Under the pieces are notes generated by a model. That model ran no database searches and had not been told where the DNA came from. It worked only from the letters and a program-made list of their open reading frames with translations. This document shows, piece after piece, positions 16,713 through 24,863 of a stretch of DNA of 64,000 nt. This DNA comes from Pseudomonas fluorescens (lineage in GTDB: Bacteria > Pseudomonadota > Gammaproteobacteria > Pseudomonadales > Pseudomonadaceae). Made by a program: the position numbers and the translations under genes. Positions within the stretch are counted from its first letter, which is position 1. Each line of letters begins with the position of its first letter. The stretch spans positions 62,001-126,000 of the forward strand of contig NZ_LACC01000023.1 of assembly GCF_000967965.1 (NCBI RefSeq). The letters are read 5' to 3'.

Positions 16713-18068
16713 ATGACGACTCGTACCCGTATCCTCACCGGCATCACCACCACCGGCACGCCGCACCTGGGCAACTACGCTGGCGCCATCCGCCCGGCGA
16801 TCGTCGCCAGCCGCGACAGCAATGCCGATTCGTTCTACTTCCTGGCCGACTACCATGCCCTGATCAAGTGCGATGACCCGCTGCGCATCCAGCGCTCGCG
16901 TCTGGAAATCGCCGCGACCTGGCTGGCCGGTGGCCTGGATGTCGACCGCGTGACCTTCTACCGCCAGTCCGACATCCCGGAAATCCCTGAGCTGACCTGG
17001 CTGCTGACCTGCGTTGCCGCCAAGGGCCTGCTCAATCGCGCCCATGCCTACAAGGCTTCGGTGGATAAGAACGTCGAGACCGGTGAAGACCCGGACGCCG
17101 GCATCACCATGGGCCTGTACAGCTACCCGGTACTGATGGCCGCGGACATCCTGATGTTCAATGCGCACAAGGTGCCGGTCGGTCGTGACCAGATCCAGCA
17201 CGTGGAAATGGCGCGGGACATCGGTCAACGCTTCAACCATCTGTTTGGCCAGGGCAAAGAGTTCTTCACCATGCCCGAGGCGTTGATCGAAGAGAGCGTC
17301 GCCACGTTGCCGGGCCTGGATGGCCGCAAGATGTCGAAGAGCTACGACAACACCATCCCACTGTTCAGCAGCGCCAAAGAGATGAAGGACGCGATTTCGC
17401 GGATCGTCACCGACTCCCGCGCGCCGGGCGAAGCCAAGGATCCGGATAACTCGCACCTGTTCACCCTGTTCCAGGCGTTCGCCACCCCGGCGCAAGCCGA
17501 CGAGTTCCGCAGCGAACTCTTGCAGGGCCTGGGTTGGGGCGAGGCGAAGAATCGTCTGTTCCAGCTGCTGGACAGCGAACTGGGCGAATCCCGCGAGCGT
17601 TATAACCAGCTGATCGAGCGTCCGGCGGATCTGGAAGACATCCTGCAGCACGGCGCGAAAAAGGCCCGTTCGGTAGCGACGCCGTTCCTCAACGAACTGC
17701 GTGAGGCGGTGGGCCTGCGCTCCTTCGTTGCCCAGACCCAAGTGGCGGCGACCACCAAGAAGAAAGCCGTGAAGGCTGCGCGTTTTGTCAGCTTCCGTGA
17801 AGACGACGGCAGTTTCCGCTTCCGTCTGCTGGCGGCCGATGGCGAACAACTGCTGCTGTCGCGCAACTTCGCCGACGGTAAAACCGCGGGGCAGGTGACC
17901 AAGCAACTGCAAGCGGGCCAGGATCTGGACGTGCGCAGTGAAGGCCTGGGCTTCAGCGTCTGGCTGGAAGGCGATTGCGTTGCCGACAGCCCGGCCTTTG
18001 CCGACAGCGCCGTGCGTGACGCTGCCATCGAAGCCTTGCGCATCGCCCTGACGCCGGTTCAGGAATAA
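16713..18068 (+). CDS. trpS: Tryptophanyl-tRNA synthetase
   Basis: 451 aa. Class I signature motifs: HIGH-like TGTPHLGNY (residues 13-21 region) and KMSKSYDN (about 204-211). It is longer than the usual 330 aa because a C-terminal extension of about 110 residues follows the catalytic and anticodon domains (from about residue 345: TKKKAVKAARFVSF...), with a segment that reads as a small beta-rich domain. This long form is common in pseudomonads. The ATG at 16713 gives the expected MTTRTRILTG start. It charges tRNA-Trp using ATP. Confidence 0.95.
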   Translation: MTTRTRILTGITTTGTPHLGNYAGAIRPAIVASRDSNADSFYFLADYHALIKCDDPLRIQRSRLEIAATWLAGGLDVDRVTFYRQSDIPEIPELTWLLTCVAAKGLLNRAHAYKASVDKNVETGEDPDAGITMGLYSYPVLMAADILMFNAHKVPVGRDQIQHVEMARDIGQRFNHLFGQGKEFFTMPEALIEESVATLPGLDGRKMSKSYDNTIPLFSSAKEMKDAISRIVTDSRAPGEAKDPDNSHLFTLFQAFATPAQADEFRSELLQGLGWGEAKNRLFQLLDSELGESRERYNQLIERPADLEDILQHGAKKARSVATPFLNELREAVGLRSFVAQTQVAATTKKKAVKAARFVSFREDDGSFRFRLLAADGEQLLLSRNFADGKTAGQVTKQLQAGQDLDVRSEGLGFSVWLEGDCVADSPAFADSAVRDAAIEALRIALTPVQE

Positions 18069-18158
18069 ACAACGGTTCGGCCCGACCAAGGGCCGATTGC
18101 CATTCCTCGGGGCCGTCGCTACAGTGTCGGCCCGTTTTTGTTGCCTTGCTAACGAATT

Positions 18159-19253
18159 ATGACGCCCCTAGAACGATATCAAGCTGATCTGAAACGCCCG
18201 GAATTCTTCCATGACGCCGCACAGGAAACTGCCGTGCGTCATTTGCAGCGCCTTTACGACGACCTGGTCGCGGCCGAGCAAAACAAGCCGGGCCTGCTGG
18301 GCAAGTTGTTTGGCAAGAAGGATCAGACCCCGGTCAAGGGCCTGTATTTCTGGGGCGGCGTAGGTCGCGGCAAGACTTACCTGGTGGACACCTTCTTCGA
18401 AGCGCTGCCCTTCAAGGAAAAGTCCCGTACGCACTTCCACCGCTTCATGAAGCGCGTGCACGAAGAGATGAAGACCCTGAGCGGCGAGAAAAACCCGCTG
18501 ACCATCATCGCCAAGCGTTTCGCCACCGAAGCCCGGGTCATCTGCTTCGATGAATTCTTCGTTTCCGACATCACCGACGCCATGATCCTTGGCACCCTGA
18601 TGGAAGAACTGTTCAAGAACGGCGTGACCCTGGTCGCGACGTCGAACATCGTGCCGGACGGCCTGTACAAGGACGGCCTGCAACGCGCGCGCTTCCTGCC
18701 GGCCATTGCGCTGATCAAGCAGAATACCGAGATCGTCAACGTCGACAGCGGCGTGGACTATCGTCTGCGTCACCTCGAACAAGCCGAGCTGTTCCACTAT
18801 CCGCTCGACGAGGCCGCCAACGAAAGCCTGCGCAAGAGCTTCCGGGCGCTGACGCCGGAATGCACGGCGGCGGTCGAAAATGACGTGCTGATGATCGAAA
18901 ACCGTGAAATTCGTGCCGTGCGCACCTGCGATGACGTGGCCTGGTTCAACTTCCGCGAACTGTGTGACGGTCCACGCAGCCAGAACGATTACATCGAGCT
19001 GGGCAAGATCTTCCACGCCGTGCTGCTCAGCGATGTCGAGCAGATGAGCGTCACCACCGACGACATCGCTCGACGCTTCATCAACATGGTCGACGAGTTC
19101 TACGACCGTAACGTGAAGCTGATCATTTCTGCTGAAGTCGAGCTTAAAGACCTGTACACAGGTGGCCGCCTGAACTTCGAGTTCCAGCGAACCCTCAGCC
19201 GACTGCTGGAAATGCAATCCCACGAATTCCTGGCCCGGGCGCACAAGCCGTAG
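18159..19253 (+). CDS. zapE: Cell division protein ZapE (AFG1-like AAA ATPase)
   Basis: 364 aa, matching the family. Walker A GGVGRGKTY (residues 66-74) and Walker B VICFDEFFVSD (about 128-138) belong to the AFG1/ZapE P-loop ATPases. E. coli ZapE acts at the Z-ring late in division, particularly under stress. It lies 90 bases after trpS and is followed by a strong bidirectional terminator (19269-19298). Confidence 0.93.
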   Translation: MTPLERYQADLKRPEFFHDAAQETAVRHLQRLYDDLVAAEQNKPGLLGKLFGKKDQTPVKGLYFWGGVGRGKTYLVDTFFEALPFKEKSRTHFHRFMKRVHEEMKTLSGEKNPLTIIAKRFATEARVICFDEFFVSDITDAMILGTLMEELFKNGVTLVATSNIVPDGLYKDGLQRARFLPAIALIKQNTEIVNVDSGVDYRLRHLEQAELFHYPLDEAANESLRKSFRALTPECTAAVENDVLMIENREIRAVRTCDDVAWFNFRELCDGPRSQNDYIELGKIFHAVLLSDVEQMSVTTDDIARRFINMVDEFYDRNVKLIISAEVELKDLYTGGRLNFEFQRTLSRLLEMQSHEFLARAHKP

Positions 19254-19268
19254 GACGATTCGGAAAAT

Positions 19269-19298
19269 AAAAAAGGCCTGCACCTGCAGGCCTTTTTT
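19269..19298. terminator. Bidirectional terminator between zapE and the asparaginase gene
   Basis: AAAAAAGGCCTGCA-cc-TGCAGGCCTTTTTT, a nearly perfect palindrome with A and T runs on both sides, between convergent genes. It marks the left border of the accessory cluster. Confidence 0.93.
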
Positions 19299-19343
19299 GT
19301 CAGCGCAAATCCTCCGCCCACAGGTTTGTACATTGTTTTGAAG

Positions 19344-20327
19344 TCAAATGTCCTCGTTGAGATACTGCGCAAGCTCGTGCTGCCGTTGGCAACCAAGCAG
19401 CAGCCAAAGCAGAATTCTGGCTTTTCGCGGACATAGAAAACCCGCCATCGATGCGCCCTTGCGGATCAAGTCCATTTCACCACCGCCAAAACCGTAAGAG
19501 GCTCGTGCAGTGGAGCCGGAACCGGTTCGGGTCGCAATGATCACGGGGATTCGTTTGGCAATATGCTCAATCATTGTCGCCCAGCGCTGCGAGATGTGGC
19601 CGGCGCCGAAACCGCCGATCACCAGCCCGTCGTAATCGAGTGCGAGAATATTTTCCAGTAACAGGGTGTCGGCCGAAAGTGAGGCCTCAAGCAGCGCAAC
19701 TTTCTGTGTGGTCTGTTGCGGCAACGGTAACACCGTGCGCGGTCCCGGCGGGCGCAGGTAGCGAACACGGTCTTCCAACAGTAGGCCCGCGGGCCCCACG
19801 ACCGGAGAGGAAAACGCCTGCAATGCCAGCGAATCGGTTTTGCGTACGCTGCACGCTTGATGAATCTGTCCGTTCATCACGACCTGGACACCGCGCTGTC
19901 GGCTGTTCTGCACCAAGGCAACGCGACATGCATCCAGCAGATTGGCCGGTCCATCGGCACCTGGCTGCGCTGCGGAACGCATGGCACCGGTCAGCACCAA
20001 GGGGGTGTCGTAGGGCCACAGGTAATCCAAAAACACCGCGGCTTCTTCGAGAGTGTCGGTGCCCTGGGTTATCACGACCCCGACAGCGCCCTGTTTGACC
20101 TGAAACTCAGCCCAGGACAATACGTTCAGCAAATACTCGAAATCCAGGGACGCACTGGGCAGCAGGCCGAGGGTTTCGACGGTGACTCCGGCCAGTGTCG
20201 TCAGTTCCGGTATGGAAGTCAGCAGGGCTTCGCCGCTAACGGTCGGGATGACGCCTTCACCGGCATTGCTCGCTTGCATGCTTACCGTACCGCCAAGTGC
20301 CGCGATGGACAGTTTGGGCAGGTCCAT
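19344..20327 (-). CDS. Asparaginase family protein (cytoplasmic, no signal peptide)
   Basis: 327 aa. First catalytic Thr in the N-terminal block IAALGGTVSM (Thr14). The second active-site block, VVITQGTDTLEEAAVFL (about 84-100), contains the Thr-Asp pair and matches the ITHGTDTMEE consensus of type I/II asparaginases. No signal peptide is present, so cytoplasmic hydrolysis of Asn, Gln or a related amide to the acid and ammonia is expected. Start ATG 20325-20327 follows CGAGG; an upstream in-frame start lacks homology. It is the last gene of a minus-strand cluster whose second gene is also an amide hydrolase. Its physiological substrate may therefore not be asparagine. Confidence 0.88.
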   Translation of the reverse strand: MDLPKLSIAALGGTVSMQASNAGEGVIPTVSGEALLTSIPELTTLAGVTVETLGLLPSASLDFEYLLNVLSWAEFQVKQGAVGVVITQGTDTLEEAAVFLDYLWPYDTPLVLTGAMRSAAQPGADGPANLLDACRVALVQNSRQRGVQVVMNGQIHQACSVRKTDSLALQAFSSPVVGPAGLLLEDRVRYLRPPGPRTVLPLPQQTTQKVALLEASLSADTLLLENILALDYDGLVIGGFGAGHISQRWATMIEHIAKRIPVIIATRTGSGSTARASYGFGGGEMDLIRKGASMAGFLCPRKARILLWLLLGCQRQHELAQYLNEDI

Positions 20328-20404
20328 GGGAAACCTCGCTTGTTTGTAATGAAAAGTGGCTGTATCCGCTTTTGAGGCCGCGATACAGCCGAATGGCTGG
20401 GGCA

Positions 20405-21598
20405 TTAATCAGCGATCAGAAAGCCGATCAGCGGCACGATCAGCAGTGTGCTGATGGCCATCGACAGTACGTTGGCGATGTAGGCGTGCATGTCGACCGG
20501 TAATTTCCTGGCAATCACACAGGCCAGCGGTGGTGCGAGCAATGCCCCCAGCAGTGCACTTGAGACGATAATCTGCCAGCTGCCGCCATAGGCCAGGATC
20601 GCCGCGGGCACCACTGAAACCAGCGGGATGTAAGTGGGATACCAGCCGCGCAACATCCATTGTTGACGCCAGATCAGCACGCCGATGGCCGAGGCCAATG
20701 CCTGCGCGCCGATGATGTGCAGCAACAGGCCCGATCCGTACGCGGGGCTTGAAGGGTTCAAGCTGTACGCCAGCAATGCACCCAGTATCAGTCCAAGGCT
20801 GGCCAGCTCATTGCCGAAGAACGGTGCTTCGGAAAAGTCCGCCAGAATCCGGCGCAGGCTCCAGATGACGCCATAGTCGGGCGCGTTGGCGGGGGCGATC
20901 GAGGCGGGTGGCGCTTCCGACGAGCTGGATTTCACCAGGTTCGGCCAATAGCGGCAGAACAGAAACGCCAGGATGCTGGCAACCGCCATGCCCAGCACAT
21001 TGCCAATCACTGAAGGCAAGGCCAGCGGTTGGCACACGTAGTTGACGATCAGCAGGCACATCGGTGTGACGAGTACGGCGCCCATGAGTGCGCCGTTGAT
21101 CGTGACCCTCCAGCCTCCGCCAAACATCAGCACCATCGCCGCTGGCAGCGAGACGAATGCTACGAATGTGGGTTGCCAGGTTGTGCCTGTCACCGTCCAG
21201 CCCCACAGCAGATTGCTCAGCAGCAGCCCGAGCAACGAACTGGTGACCAGCCAGGGCCAAAGTCCCGTTCCATAGGAGATGGCAAACCCTTGCCAGGATT
21301 TCCCCGTTCGATTCGCCCAGTAAGCCAGATAAGCGCCCGCCAGCAGGCCGATCGAGGCGAACTCGTGCTTGTAGAAAGCCACCTCGCTGATGTCACCTAA
21401 CACCCAACGCAACCAGGCACTCGGTTCGGGTAGCAGCGATACCATGTCGCCGTACCCGGGCCAATGCGCTCCCCAGAAAGTCCGGTTGCTGAAAGAAAGC
21501 CAGACGATCAGCAGTGTCGCGCCGATCATTAGCAGGACGACGGCTGTATCAATCGGTGATTTGCGCGATGGTTGGTTTTTGTCGGTTGTAACTTCCAT
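20405..21598 (-). CDS. Unrecognised multi-pass membrane protein with an internal duplication
   Basis: 397 aa with about ten hydrophobic segments. Residues about 62-216 and 247-395 are related: ISEVAFYKHEFASIGLLAG aligns with FSEAPFFGNELASLGLILG, and NGALMGAVLVTPM...IGNVLGMAVASIL aligns with SSALLGALLAPPL...IANVLSMAISTLL. The halves are joined by a hydrophilic Ser/Ala/Pro linker (about 222-242). The duplication suggests a transporter or channel built from two similar units. I do not recognise the family. AGGAGG precedes the ATG, and the upstream amidase stop is 16 bases away, so translation is probably coupled. Transport of a substrate or product of the flanking enzymes is inferred from position only. 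Confidence 0.85.
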   Translation of the reverse strand: MEVTTDKNQPSRKSPIDTAVVLLMIGATLLIVWLSFSNRTFWGAHWPGYGDMVSLLPEPSAWLRWVLGDISEVAFYKHEFASIGLLAGAYLAYWANRTGKSWQGFAISYGTGLWPWLVTSSLLGLLLSNLLWGWTVTGTTWQPTFVAFVSLPAAMVLMFGGGWRVTINGALMGAVLVTPMCLLIVNYVCQPLALPSVIGNVLGMAVASILAFLFCRYWPNLVKSSSSEAPPASIAPANAPDYGVIWSLRRILADFSEAPFFGNELASLGLILGALLAYSLNPSSPAYGSGLLLHIIGAQALASAIGVLIWRQQWMLRGWYPTYIPLVSVVPAAILAYGGSWQIIVSSALLGALLAPPLACVIARKLPVDMHAYIANVLSMAISTLLIVPLIGFLIAD

Positions 21599-21614
21599 GC
21601 GATAGGCCTCCTGA

Positions 21615-22502
21615 TCAACGTGGGAGGCAAGGGTGTTGGGTGTAGCCGAGCATCTGATCGTAAAGATCGGCTCGGCGATCGCGATGCAGATCGTTCAGGT
21701 TGTTCCAGATGGGCGCACTGCGGGAGCTGGTCAGGTCGACATCGGCAAACAGGATTTCCTGCCTGTCTGCCGAAGCCACGGCGCCAATCGGCCAGCCGTT
21801 GGTTCCGGCAATCAACGAGCAACCCAGGTAGCGCGCGCCGCGCTCCTCGCCGATCCGGCTGGCGGCAGCGATAAACACGTTGTTGACGTGGGCGGCGGTC
21901 ATCGTCAGATACGACGCCATGCACTTACCGGCATCGTCGAACAGCGGCGGCGGTGTCCAGACCCAGTTGTTCAGGCTGCAAATGATGTCTGCGCCTTGCT
22001 GGGCGAGGATCCGTGGCACCTCCGGGAACCAGATGTCCCAGCAGATCAACAGCCCGATGCGGCCGATCGGTGTGTCGAAAACCGGGAAACCCAGGTCGCC
22101 GGGGGTGAACCAGAGCTTCTCCAGATTCCACAAATGGGCTTTGCGGTACTTGCCGATAAAACCGTCTGGTCCCACCAGAACGCCGGTGTTGAAGAGTCGC
22201 ATGCCGTCGCGTTCGGCCAGACCGGCCACGAGGTAAACGTTGTGTTCTCGGGCGAAGTCGATCCAGCACTGCACGCTTGGCCCGTCGGGAACCGCTTCGG
22301 CATGGGCGAAGGCATCCTGTCGATTGCTGAAGAAATAGCCGGTATTGGAGAGCTCGGGCAGAACGATGAGATTCGCACCGCCGTTTACCGCTTCAAGCGC
22401 CAATTCCAGGCTGCGACGCAGATTACCTACACATTTCTCGATGCCGACTTGTGGATCGAATTGCACGACTGCTACACGAGCAGGGCTTGTTGGCTCAGTC
22501 AT
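21615..22502 (-). CDS. Nitrilase-superfamily carbon-nitrogen hydrolase (amidase)
   Basis: 295 aa. The catalytic triad of the superfamily is visible: Glu50 in VLPELSNTG, Lys121 in YRKAHLW and Cys154 in LLICWDIWFPE. These enzymes hydrolyse amides, N-carbamoyl compounds or nitriles through a Cys thioester. The sequence suggests an amidase or carbamoylase rather than a true nitrilase. The ATG at 22502 is chosen over one ten codons upstream because AAAGAGG lies at good spacing before it. It lies directly downstream of the flavin oxidase and upstream of the duplicated membrane protein and asparaginase, all on the minus strand, pointing to hydrolysis of an amide made by the oxidase. Confidence 0.87.
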   Translation of the reverse strand: MTEPTSPARVAVVQFDPQVGIEKCVGNLRRSLELALEAVNGGANLIVLPELSNTGYFFSNRQDAFAHAEAVPDGPSVQCWIDFAREHNVYLVAGLAERDGMRLFNTGVLVGPDGFIGKYRKAHLWNLEKLWFTPGDLGFPVFDTPIGRIGLLICWDIWFPEVPRILAQQGADIICSLNNWVWTPPPLFDDAGKCMASYLTMTAAHVNNVFIAAASRIGEERGARYLGCSLIAGTNGWPIGAVASADRQEILFADVDLTSSRSAPIWNNLNDLHRDRRADLYDQMLGYTQHPCLPR

Positions 22503-22667
22503 TCCGTCGTTCCTCTTTTTATTGTTTTTCAAGCTGTTAAATGGCGTGTGTATAAGAGGGGAATCAGGAATGGGGTGTAAGTCAGCTACTTCCGTTTAGG
22601 TCGTAGTCCTTGTCCTAAAGTGGATCAGAGTGATGTTTGATGGCAGTGGGTAGCCGGTGCGAGAGGT

Positions 22668-22694
22668 AGAGCCATGTATTGCGTGCATGGCTCT
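22668..22694 (-). other. Hairpin in the gap between oxidase and amidase genes
   Basis: AGAGCCATG and CATGGCTCT (22668-22676 and 22686-22694) form a perfect 9-bp stem with a 9-base loop, 16 bases after the oxidase stop. No U-run follows, so it is more likely a processing or attenuation structure within an operon than a terminator. The rest of the 207-base gap holds no gene I can support. Confidence 0.6.
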
Positions 22695-22709
22695 GGAACG
22701 GGGATGTGA

Positions 22710-24656
22710 TCAGATTTTGAGTTGGTAGTGCGGGTAGTCGCTCAAGGAAAATCCGCCATTGAAGATCGCGGCGGTTTTGTTGCAGATATGAATCACTGCA
22801 TCGACAGCACCGCGAAAACATGGCTCCGTCCAACCGGCATCGACTGAAAATGACTCGCCGGACAAATATAAGCCTGATAAATGAGCAAGGTCCCGGTTGT
22901 ACTTCATCAGGCCGACGGCATCGTAGTAGGTGCCCGGTCGGTAAAGCTTGGCACAGCCCAGAGCATTTTTATCAGTGATCCAACGCTGAACCACCGCCTG
23001 ATCAATGCCGATGTAGGGAGAGATTTTTTCCTGGACGTTGGCAGAGTTCATGAGTATGCGATCCAGCTCTTCGGCGCATTTTGATACCAACTCCTTATCG
23101 CTGAATGAGGCGAGCTTGGTTGCGTCATCTTCCCAGGTATAACTCAGCAGGATGCAGTCGTAGCTGTAATTGTCGTTGTAGCGGTAGGTATAGACATCAT
23201 GGATAAAACTGTCGGTTACGATGGCTTGCGGGATGTTTTTGTTTTTCGAGAGAAATGATTTTTTCAGCGGTGCAAACACTTTGCAGCTTGTTTCCCAGTG
23301 TGCGGTTTTGTAGGCGTTAATCGTCTCGAAAGGCAGCATCTCCCGGGTGAAATTTTCGAGCTTGATTCGAGTTTCAATCAGCCAGGAGGGTAGTGTCATG
23401 ATGACCGAGTCAAAGTCATCAAATTGCTCCTGGATTTGCTCGGGTTGACTGTGTTTCCAGTTGTAATAGACGCGTATTTTTTGATTGGTCAGCTTTTCCA
23501 GTTTTGTGACGGATGAGTCGGTGAGAAGCCCATTGCTTCTTTCGAGGCAATGTTCGTAGATGGATTTTCCGGTTTCGTCGGTTTTCACAAACAGCAGGCA
23601 TTCGTCCAAAGCGGCGAGGCCGATGTAGCGGGGCCTGTCGAAACTCTGCCCCATTGAGTCAAAAACGGTTTCGCTATTCAGGTAGGGCGAATCCAGTGGA
23701 TCGCCGTTTGAGTCCACTCGACCATGGATCAGTTGCAATTGGCTGCTGAAACCGAAAATCGCGGTACGCAGAGGGTAGAGGCAGCAGACGTCGTAAAAAG
23801 CTCCCCAGCTACCGTCACCTATACCTATCGCGTAAAAAATTGCGGACTCTTGCGCAGACATTCCCATTCCGCCGAAATCCCCGGGTGAGCGGCCATCCCA
23901 AGCTTCCAGTGCTGGCATACTGACCAGGTCGCGGAACGAGACACTCTCGTATTTTTCAACGATAGAAGCCCATATGGCTTCCCATTCCTGGCTCGCATAA
24001 AGCTCAGCAACGTGGCGGGTCATACGATCGGCAAAGGCTTTCCACTTGGAATAAACCTTTTGCAATTCATCGCCGGGAGGCGGGGTGACGCCGTCTGCGT
24101 TTTTCCATATCAACATTTGCGGCGCCGATCCGCCGCCCATGCTGCCCTCCCGGAGATAGATGCCTGTCGAGTTAACCCATTGGCTACCGGGGTTGGCGAA
24201 GTCTGAAAAAGCCAATTCAAATTGATTGGCGTAGTAAGCCATCAGCGACCGACCTTCTGTCGGTGGCTCATCCGCCCGGTTGAAGAAGGGCATGCGCATG
24301 GCGCCCATTTCAAATGGTGTATGGCTTGCTGCCGAGTTTTGGCTACCGGGAACGGTCAGATGCCTGCCGCCGATGCGTCTGGATTGTTCGATGAGAGTGA
24401 TATGGGTAAAGCCGCAGCGATAGAGTTCTCTGGCGGCGGTCAGGCCTGTGACGCCGGCGCCGATGATGCAGATTTTATGTTGCGGGTCAGTAGCCCTGGC
24501 GATGCCGTTTTCCTGTTCTACCAGTGCACGATAGTCAAAGCACAAGTCCGGTGGATTGGGAAAGCGAGCTGCCCATTTGTTTTCAGCCGAGCGCTTTGTT
24601 CGGGCGGCCTCCTTGGCGATGTATGAAGGGTAGTTGTAGCTTGATCCGATAGTCAT
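22710..24656 (-). CDS. Flavin-dependent amino-acid oxidase / 2-monooxygenase-like (amine oxidase family)
   Basis: 648 aa. The FAD dinucleotide-binding motif GAGVTG is at residues 66-71, followed by RRIGGR (93-98) and EMGAMRMP (116-123); the Arg of the last motif binds the substrate carboxylate in relatives. SYTWEDD (505-511) and the C-terminal FAD block LYLSGESFSVDAGW (about 609-622) read like IaaM tryptophan 2-monooxygenase, phenylalanine 2-monooxygenase and lysine 2-monooxygenase. Those enzymes convert an amino acid, with O2, to a shortened amide or to a keto acid. A 60-residue N-terminal extension precedes the FAD domain. The gene is visibly AT-richer than its neighbours (25 G+C in row 23161-23220), suggesting transfer. 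The substrate is not deducible. Confidence 0.82.
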   Translation of the reverse strand: MTIGSSYNYPSYIAKEAARTKRSAENKWAARFPNPPDLCFDYRALVEQENGIARATDPQHKICIIGAGVTGLTAARELYRCGFTHITLIEQSRRIGGRHLTVPGSQNSAASHTPFEMGAMRMPFFNRADEPPTEGRSLMAYYANQFELAFSDFANPGSQWVNSTGIYLREGSMGGGSAPQMLIWKNADGVTPPPGDELQKVYSKWKAFADRMTRHVAELYASQEWEAIWASIVEKYESVSFRDLVSMPALEAWDGRSPGDFGGMGMSAQESAIFYAIGIGDGSWGAFYDVCCLYPLRTAIFGFSSQLQLIHGRVDSNGDPLDSPYLNSETVFDSMGQSFDRPRYIGLAALDECLLFVKTDETGKSIYEHCLERSNGLLTDSSVTKLEKLTNQKIRVYYNWKHSQPEQIQEQFDDFDSVIMTLPSWLIETRIKLENFTREMLPFETINAYKTAHWETSCKVFAPLKKSFLSKNKNIPQAIVTDSFIHDVYTYRYNDNYSYDCILLSYTWEDDATKLASFSDKELVSKCAEELDRILMNSANVQEKISPYIGIDQAVVQRWITDKNALGCAKLYRPGTYYDAVGLMKYNRDLAHLSGLYLSGESFSVDAGWTEPCFRGAVDAVIHICNKTAAIFNGGFSLSDYPHYQLKI

Positions 24657-24810
24657 GGTTGATCTTCCCTGATGGTGTTTGCAGGGAAGATTTTGAAGTT
24701 TTTTGAGGGGCTGCGTCTGTGGGCGGGGTTGGGTTCTCCGGCGCTCTGTATTCTGCTTTTTGTGTCGGAAAATTCACCGCGAAAGAACTGCGTGGCCGGC
24801 GCAAGATTCT

Positions 24811-24840
24811 ATGTGGAAGCGAGCAGGCTCGCTTCCACAT
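24811..24840. repeat. Single REP palindrome
   Basis: ATGTGGAAGCGAG-CAGG-CTCGCTTCCACAT, a perfect 13-bp stem with a 4-base loop, class-related to the 15298 REPIN but without a partner. It lies between the regulator's 3' end and the oxidase start, at the right border of the accessory cluster. Confidence 0.88.
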
Positions 24841-24863
24841 GGGATTTGTTCGAGGCCTGAGGC

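Noticed and set aside
22710..24656. Naming the flavin oxidase iaaM and the operon an indole-acetic-acid pathway
   Set aside because: The motifs are shared by tryptophan, lysine and phenylalanine 2-monooxygenases and by oxidases. The downstream amidase is of the nitrilase superfamily, whereas IaaH is an amidase-signature enzyme. Substrate left open.
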